Shown in pieces: positions 55,701 to 61,700 of a stretch of DNA of 64,000 bases. The notes beneath the pieces were generated by a model that worked only from the letters and a program-made list of their open reading frames with translations, did not search any database and was not told the origin of the DNA. Position 1 is the first letter of the stretch. Every line of letters starts with the position of its first letter. This stretch comes from Membranipora membranacea (taxonomy: Eukaryota; Bryozoa; Gymnolaemata; Cheilostomatida; Membraniporidae). The translations under genes were made by a program, and so were the position numbers. The stretch spans positions 34,942,162 through 35,006,161 of the forward strand of contig OU612067.1 in the NCBI GenBank assembly GCA_914767715.1, written 5' to 3'.

Positions 55701-58700
55701 GTCAGTGAACCTTCAGTGATGGACGGTCAGTGAACCTTCAGTGATGGACGGTCAGAGAACCTTCAGTGATGGACAGTCAGAGAACCTTCAGTGATGGACG
55801 GTCCATCCGAATCTGAGCTCAACATTCTATTATCATGTTGTTGAGCAAGGATTCAGGTGTGCTGTACATTACATGTACGTTACACGTACGTTACAGTAAG
55901 TACTAAGCAAGGATTCGGGTGTGCCGTACGTTACACATACGTTACATGTACGTTACAGTTAGTACTAAGCAAGGATTCAGGTGTGCTGTACGTTACACGT
56001 ACGTTACAGTAAGTAATAACAGAGGATTCAGATGTGCTGTACGTTACACGTATGTTACAGTAAGTCCTAAGCAAGGATTCAGGTGTGCTGTACGTTACAT
56101 GTACGTAACAGTAAGTAATAACAGAGGATTCAGGTGTGCTGTACGTTACATGTACGTTACAGTAAGTACTAAGCAAGGATTCAGGTGTGCTGTACGTTAC
56201 ATGTATGTTACAGTAAGTCCTAAGCAAGGATTCAGGTGTGCTGTACGTTAAATGTATGTTACAGTAAGTACAAGGCAAAGATTCAGGTGTGCTGTACGTT
56301 ACATGTGCGTTGCAGTAAGTAATAACAGGGGATTCAGGGGTGCTGTACGTTACATGTACGTTACAGTAAGTGCTAAGCGAGGATTCAGGTGTGCTGTATG
56401 TTACATGTACATTACAGTAAGTACTTAGCGAAGATTCAGGTGTACTGTATGTTACATGTACATTACAGTAGGTAACACAAATAGTCGCCAATCTGATAAG
56501 CAACATATCGTGTTAAGATCATTTCTGATCACATCAGTGTATGTGGTTCGTCTTCTGCCTTCCCCCCCTCCCCACCCCTCTCCCCTTCTGAGCACTGATA
56601 ACAAAGACAAATAAAGTGATACCAGAGACTATGGATAGTATCTATAGTCTCTGGTGATACCAGAGACTATGGATAATATCCATAGTCTCTGGTGATACCA
56701 GAGACTATGGATATTTTCTATAGTCTCTGGTGATACCAGAGATTATGGATATTTTCTATAGTCTCTGGTGATACTGTATCTTGTATTAATAACCTGAACA
56801 GCTGGGGAAGGGAAATAATCATTAGTGCAGCTGATATACCACATTTCCTCTACTTGGTGTAATGTTCCAGCTGTAATGTTCCAGGTGTGGTAATGTGCTG
56901 TTAGCCCCACTAGTACATGCAGGTTAACTTCTACTTTTGTTCTACAGCTGGAAGTATATTATGATGCCCTTATTTTTGGGCTATCTCTCACCATGCGTCT
57001 CTCCACTCATATATATGCTATCATGTGTACTCTCGGTACTAAAACTGTAATTAAGTGACAATTATGTAATTTTTATCTTGATTAATTACTTCAGAGGAAA
57101 CCAATTAAAAACATTATTCACCTATAAATTAGCCTTGAAAAGTCAATTGAACAGGTGTCAATGAGAGTCATTAGCCAGAGTCATTAGTAAACTGCTGGTG
57201 GATTTGGGATGTAGAGTGTTGGGTAAGGACTAACATTAGGTGCCTTAGACACCTTAGGTACCTAGTACTCTGAACTTTTAGATCGCTTGAATTTTTGCCA
57301 GGAATAGTGTTTTATTGCTTACCTGGCTAACTTTGATTCCAAATGGCTTAAAACAATAATATAGATCAATAATATAAAACAAAACTTCCATCATCCGTTT
57401 TTGGGCTACCCTCAAAATCTTTGATATTGAATAATTTCTCATCTTTCTGAATCGATTGGCAATAGTTATTTTTGTTCAGGAGTACTCCATACTGCCCACT
57501 TCCTAGCTACACATACAAACACATCTATGCCATACCCTACCCTACCATACCCTACCATACCCTTCCCTACCCTACCCTACCCTACCCTACCCTACCCTAC
57601 CATACCCTACCCTACCATACCCTTCCCTACCCTACCATACCCTACCCTACCATATCATACCCTACCCTACCCTACCCTACCATACCCTACCATACCCTAC
57701 CCTACCCTACCCTACCCTACCCTACCCTACCATACCCTTCCCTACCCTACCATACCCTACCCTACCATACCAAACATTATAACATTCAAAAGATAATTTA
57801 TTTCCTGTACAGTGAATCCCCCACTGTTTATCTCCGTACAGGAATCTCGTTACAGTATGTCTTTAATGGGACGCCTGTGTTTTTGATCAACCTGTGTATA
57901 ATATCTAGGTGAGCAAAGATTCAGGTGTCTCATTTACGATACAAAGAGTCTTATCCTCAGAGCAGCAGGAGAAGGAGGAGGGGGAGGGGTAGGGGACTGT
58001 ACAGTATATCCTCTACATGTATGCTGTTGGGTAGAATGTGTTATTTATATCATAGTAGACACCATGGTGATTGTATATGAGATATGTATGTGATATATAT
58101 ATATATATAGGATCTGTATAATATATATATTAGATGTTTACTAGATATGTACTTAATACTTAGTGACTAAGTAGGGTCATCATCTCTCAGGTGAGAGTTG
58201 GAATGTGCTGTGGGTTCTAGCTGCCCTGTTATGGGATTCAGAGAGCTCAATCATGTCATAATTTGCTACGGAATGAAACTGGGCCCAGCTACCGGTTTGA
58301 AACACCATGTGAAGTGAAAAGTGGTATTGACAATTTTATTTCCTCCAAAGTTTGAGAGTTACACTAGTAGAGTTGTTCATCTCCTGTACTCTAGTATGTT
58401 TGTATCTAGTATACGATAACGATATATAGTATTGGTGTTGATTGATTTACAGAAAAGATGAGGAGCCTAAGCCACATAAAGGAGACTATGATAAAATGAT
58501 ACACATACACAGAAAAACAGAACAACACGACTTCTTCTTCAGTAACGAGGATCTCGGCTCTGCTCAGAAGTTATATATCGGCCTGAGTGATGTTAACTTT
58601 AATGAGGGAGAACCACGTCAGAGAGAGGTAAGTATCATCTACAGTAAATCCCAGGCTGTAAGTCATTCCTACAGCCAGAATTATATTAGAATCTTTATCA

Positions 58701-61700
58701 ATAATGAATAAGCATGAACATTGTGCTCTGATTGGGGCTTACAATGAGGGCTGCAGATATCTTTCTGCAGGCGGATATCTTTCTGCCAGAGTTTTCCTTT
58801 TACCCACTTAAGTGATACTTACTGAAGTGGATTAAGGCATCATTAATTCATGTTAATCTATATTTTACTATAATCCTCACTCTAAGTAGATCTTATATAC
58901 TTCATTCATTCTGAACACAAGTCCAGATGTCAATTATTTGTAAGAAGGAAACTAATCATTACCAATCGGCTGAGAAAGAAATATTACTCTCCAGTATCAC
59001 AGGACAGCACCAGTATCACCGATCTCTCCAGATCACCAGTAGGGGGCGGGACCTTGAACCTTTTCTTCAAGACCTGATGTCTCTCCTTAATAACTTCTAG
59101 CTATGTCTGTATATATGTGTATATATATTGCAGTTTTCACTCTGTTTTATTAACAGATAACTGTACGTAACTACTCTATATTCACATACTGGAGTGAGTG
59201 TGTATACTGGGACAGTAGATCATCAGATTGGTCTAGTCAGGGTTGTAATGTTACACAGCAGACGGCCTTGACATCTACTCATTGTTCGTGTAATCATCTG
59301 ACAGCATTCAGTAGCAGGAGAGAAGTAGTCATAGCCAAACTAAACACTAAACTAATCGATGATTTCTTCAGGTGAGACATACTGACATATACTGAGAATG
59401 ATCTACTGTATTACCAGCTTCAGTGTTACCTTGTAACCTGGTATCATCGAATGTTGAGCTACTATTGCTGTGCGTTTGTTGAGGTGCTATTGCTGTGCGT
59501 TTGTTGAGGTGCTATTGCTGTGCGTTTGTTGAGGTATTATTTCTGTGAGTATGTTGAGCGATTATCTCTGGGTGTTTGTTAGAGGTATTACAAAATGTAG
59601 AATGCTTGAGTGTACCCTATGGTACCTTGGCATGTATTTGATGTATTTTGAGTTCTTTGTTTTGCTGGCAGCGCATTTACAATTTTCAATCTGCCATCTT
59701 TTTCTGCTTCACTCTGACATCCTCTAACCTCTAATTGATAGCTATTCTTACTGGAGACTGATTTGAAAGCACTTAACATGAATTTTACTGCAGATCTAAT
59801 TTTAGTTAATAATGATCAATTCTAACTTGCGTGTGCTGGGTGTTCTGAGTGGGTAACTGACCTACACATCATCACATAGTAAGGGATATATCCTTACTCT
59901 GTGTACACATCATGTTCATGTAACTTACACTTATATACGGAGAGGTCTGTGGTTGATTTTCTCTCCGTATCTATTATAAACTCACTAAGCATTAAATCAA
60001 AATTCAATAAGTCAATATTCGGGCCGTCATGAAGATGAGAATAAAAAATGGTCAACAACCCATTGCAATGAGTTTTTCTGAATTGAGTAGAGATATGTTA
60101 GGAAGCCATGGCTTATGATACTTGACTGTTCTGCTGTTTGTTGATGAATAACATTCATTGGCTTTTCACCAACCCCGTGTTTTGTATTCCCATCTCCTCA
60201 CATTACACAAAGAGACACATTGAAGGTTACACCTATAATGAGACAGATTGTTACTTACTTACTGTTTTATATCTCCTCACAGCACTAAACACTATCCTAC
60301 TACTACAGTACTAGTAGCTCTTAGTGTACTTATGTATATGATACTAGCTATAGTTAGTTATATAGCTGATACTAAGTCTCCTGTACAAGAGAAGGTAATA
60401 GCTATACAGGATAATAGTCCATCTGACAGACAGAGATATATAATAACTATAGAGACTGGGAGCGAGCCTGGCTGTGGTACTACATCTAAGGTATTATATC
60501 ATCTGCATTATATTATATAATTATCTTATACTGGAAGTCCAGCATTATTCTCTTGAAACCATTAACTGCTGTTTATTTAAGGAGTAATGTGTGAAGTTAT
60601 CAGCTATGAGACAGGTAAGATAATCCCTGTATCTGATGTGTCTAAATTAGTATTATGTACACAGATAATGACAGCCCTACATGAGATAATCACTACACAA
60701 CTATATATATACTATACTATAGCTCTATAGCTCTATAGCTCTATAGCTCTATACTATAGCTCTTTACTACAGGTGAGCTTAGTACTACACGGAGAGGTAG
60801 GAATGTCAGAGACAAGAGAACTAATAGCTCCACCAGATTCAGATACTCATGTATTCCAGAGTAACTCTAGGGATACATTTTTACTGACACTACCATCAAG
60901 TCTCGGTCCTATCTGGAAGGTATGTTAGCGTAACTTACATCAGTAAAGTATGTTAGCGTAACTTACATCAGTAAAGTATGTTAGTGTTACTTACATCAAT
61001 AAAGTATGTTAGTGTAACTTACATCAGTAAAGTATGTTAGCGTAACTTACATCAGTAAAGTATGTTAGTGTTACTTACATCAATAAAGTATGTTAGCGTA
61101 ACTTACATCAGTAAAGTATGTTAGTGGTACTTACATCAGAAAGTATGTTAGCGTAACTTACATCAGTAAAGTATGTTAGTGTTACTTACATCAATAAAGT
61201 ATGTTAGTGTTACTTACATCAGTAAAGTATGTAAGTGTTACTTACATCAGTAAAGTATGTAAGTGTTACTTACATCAGTAAAGTATGTTAGTGTTACTTA
61301 CATCAGTAAAGTATGTAAGTGTTACTTACATCAGTAAAGTATGTTAGCGAAACTTACACTAGATGATATTGAAATGATAGACTGTAAGTTATTTTCTGTG
61401 ATATTTCAACATGACCACATACAGACAGAAGCACACGATTAACTATACACATCATACATGACTAGCTGATTACCTGATTACCTGATTACCCTTATTATTA
61501 TTATTATTATTATTATTATAGGTACAGCTATGGCACAATAATAAAGGTAGCTCACCAGGCTGGTACGTTAAGCGAGTAACAGTACGAGACGTAGACAGCG
61601 GACAGTCTTATTACTTTCTATGTGAGAGCTGGTTAGCTGTAGAGGAATGTGATGGAAAAGTAGAGAGAGAATTTATGGCTCTCGATTCTCATATCGGCTT

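Larger units (their letters stand above)
55521..57812 (+). other. intron 47
   Basis: Intron of 2.3 kb dense in simple repeats: 25-bp (55703-55805), about 52-bp (55848-56470), a hairpin cluster (56622-56773) and a CCTAC/CATAC pentamer tract (57532-57770). No additional exon was recognised; frames on both strands through the 52-bp array are repeat artefacts. Confidence 0.75.

Noticed and set aside
57532-57770. Telomere-like CCCTA tract
   Set aside because: Period is five bases with ccatac variants, not a hexamer telomere repeat, and it is intronic.
57843-57908. Exon 48 starting at the second AG (57842)
   Set aside because: In the required phase it hits TAA after seven codons.
57472-57912. 146-residue ORF of Tyr/Pro/Leu/Thr repeats
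   Set aside because: Pentanucleotide repeat running into exon 48; only 57813-57908 has splice sites and matching phase.
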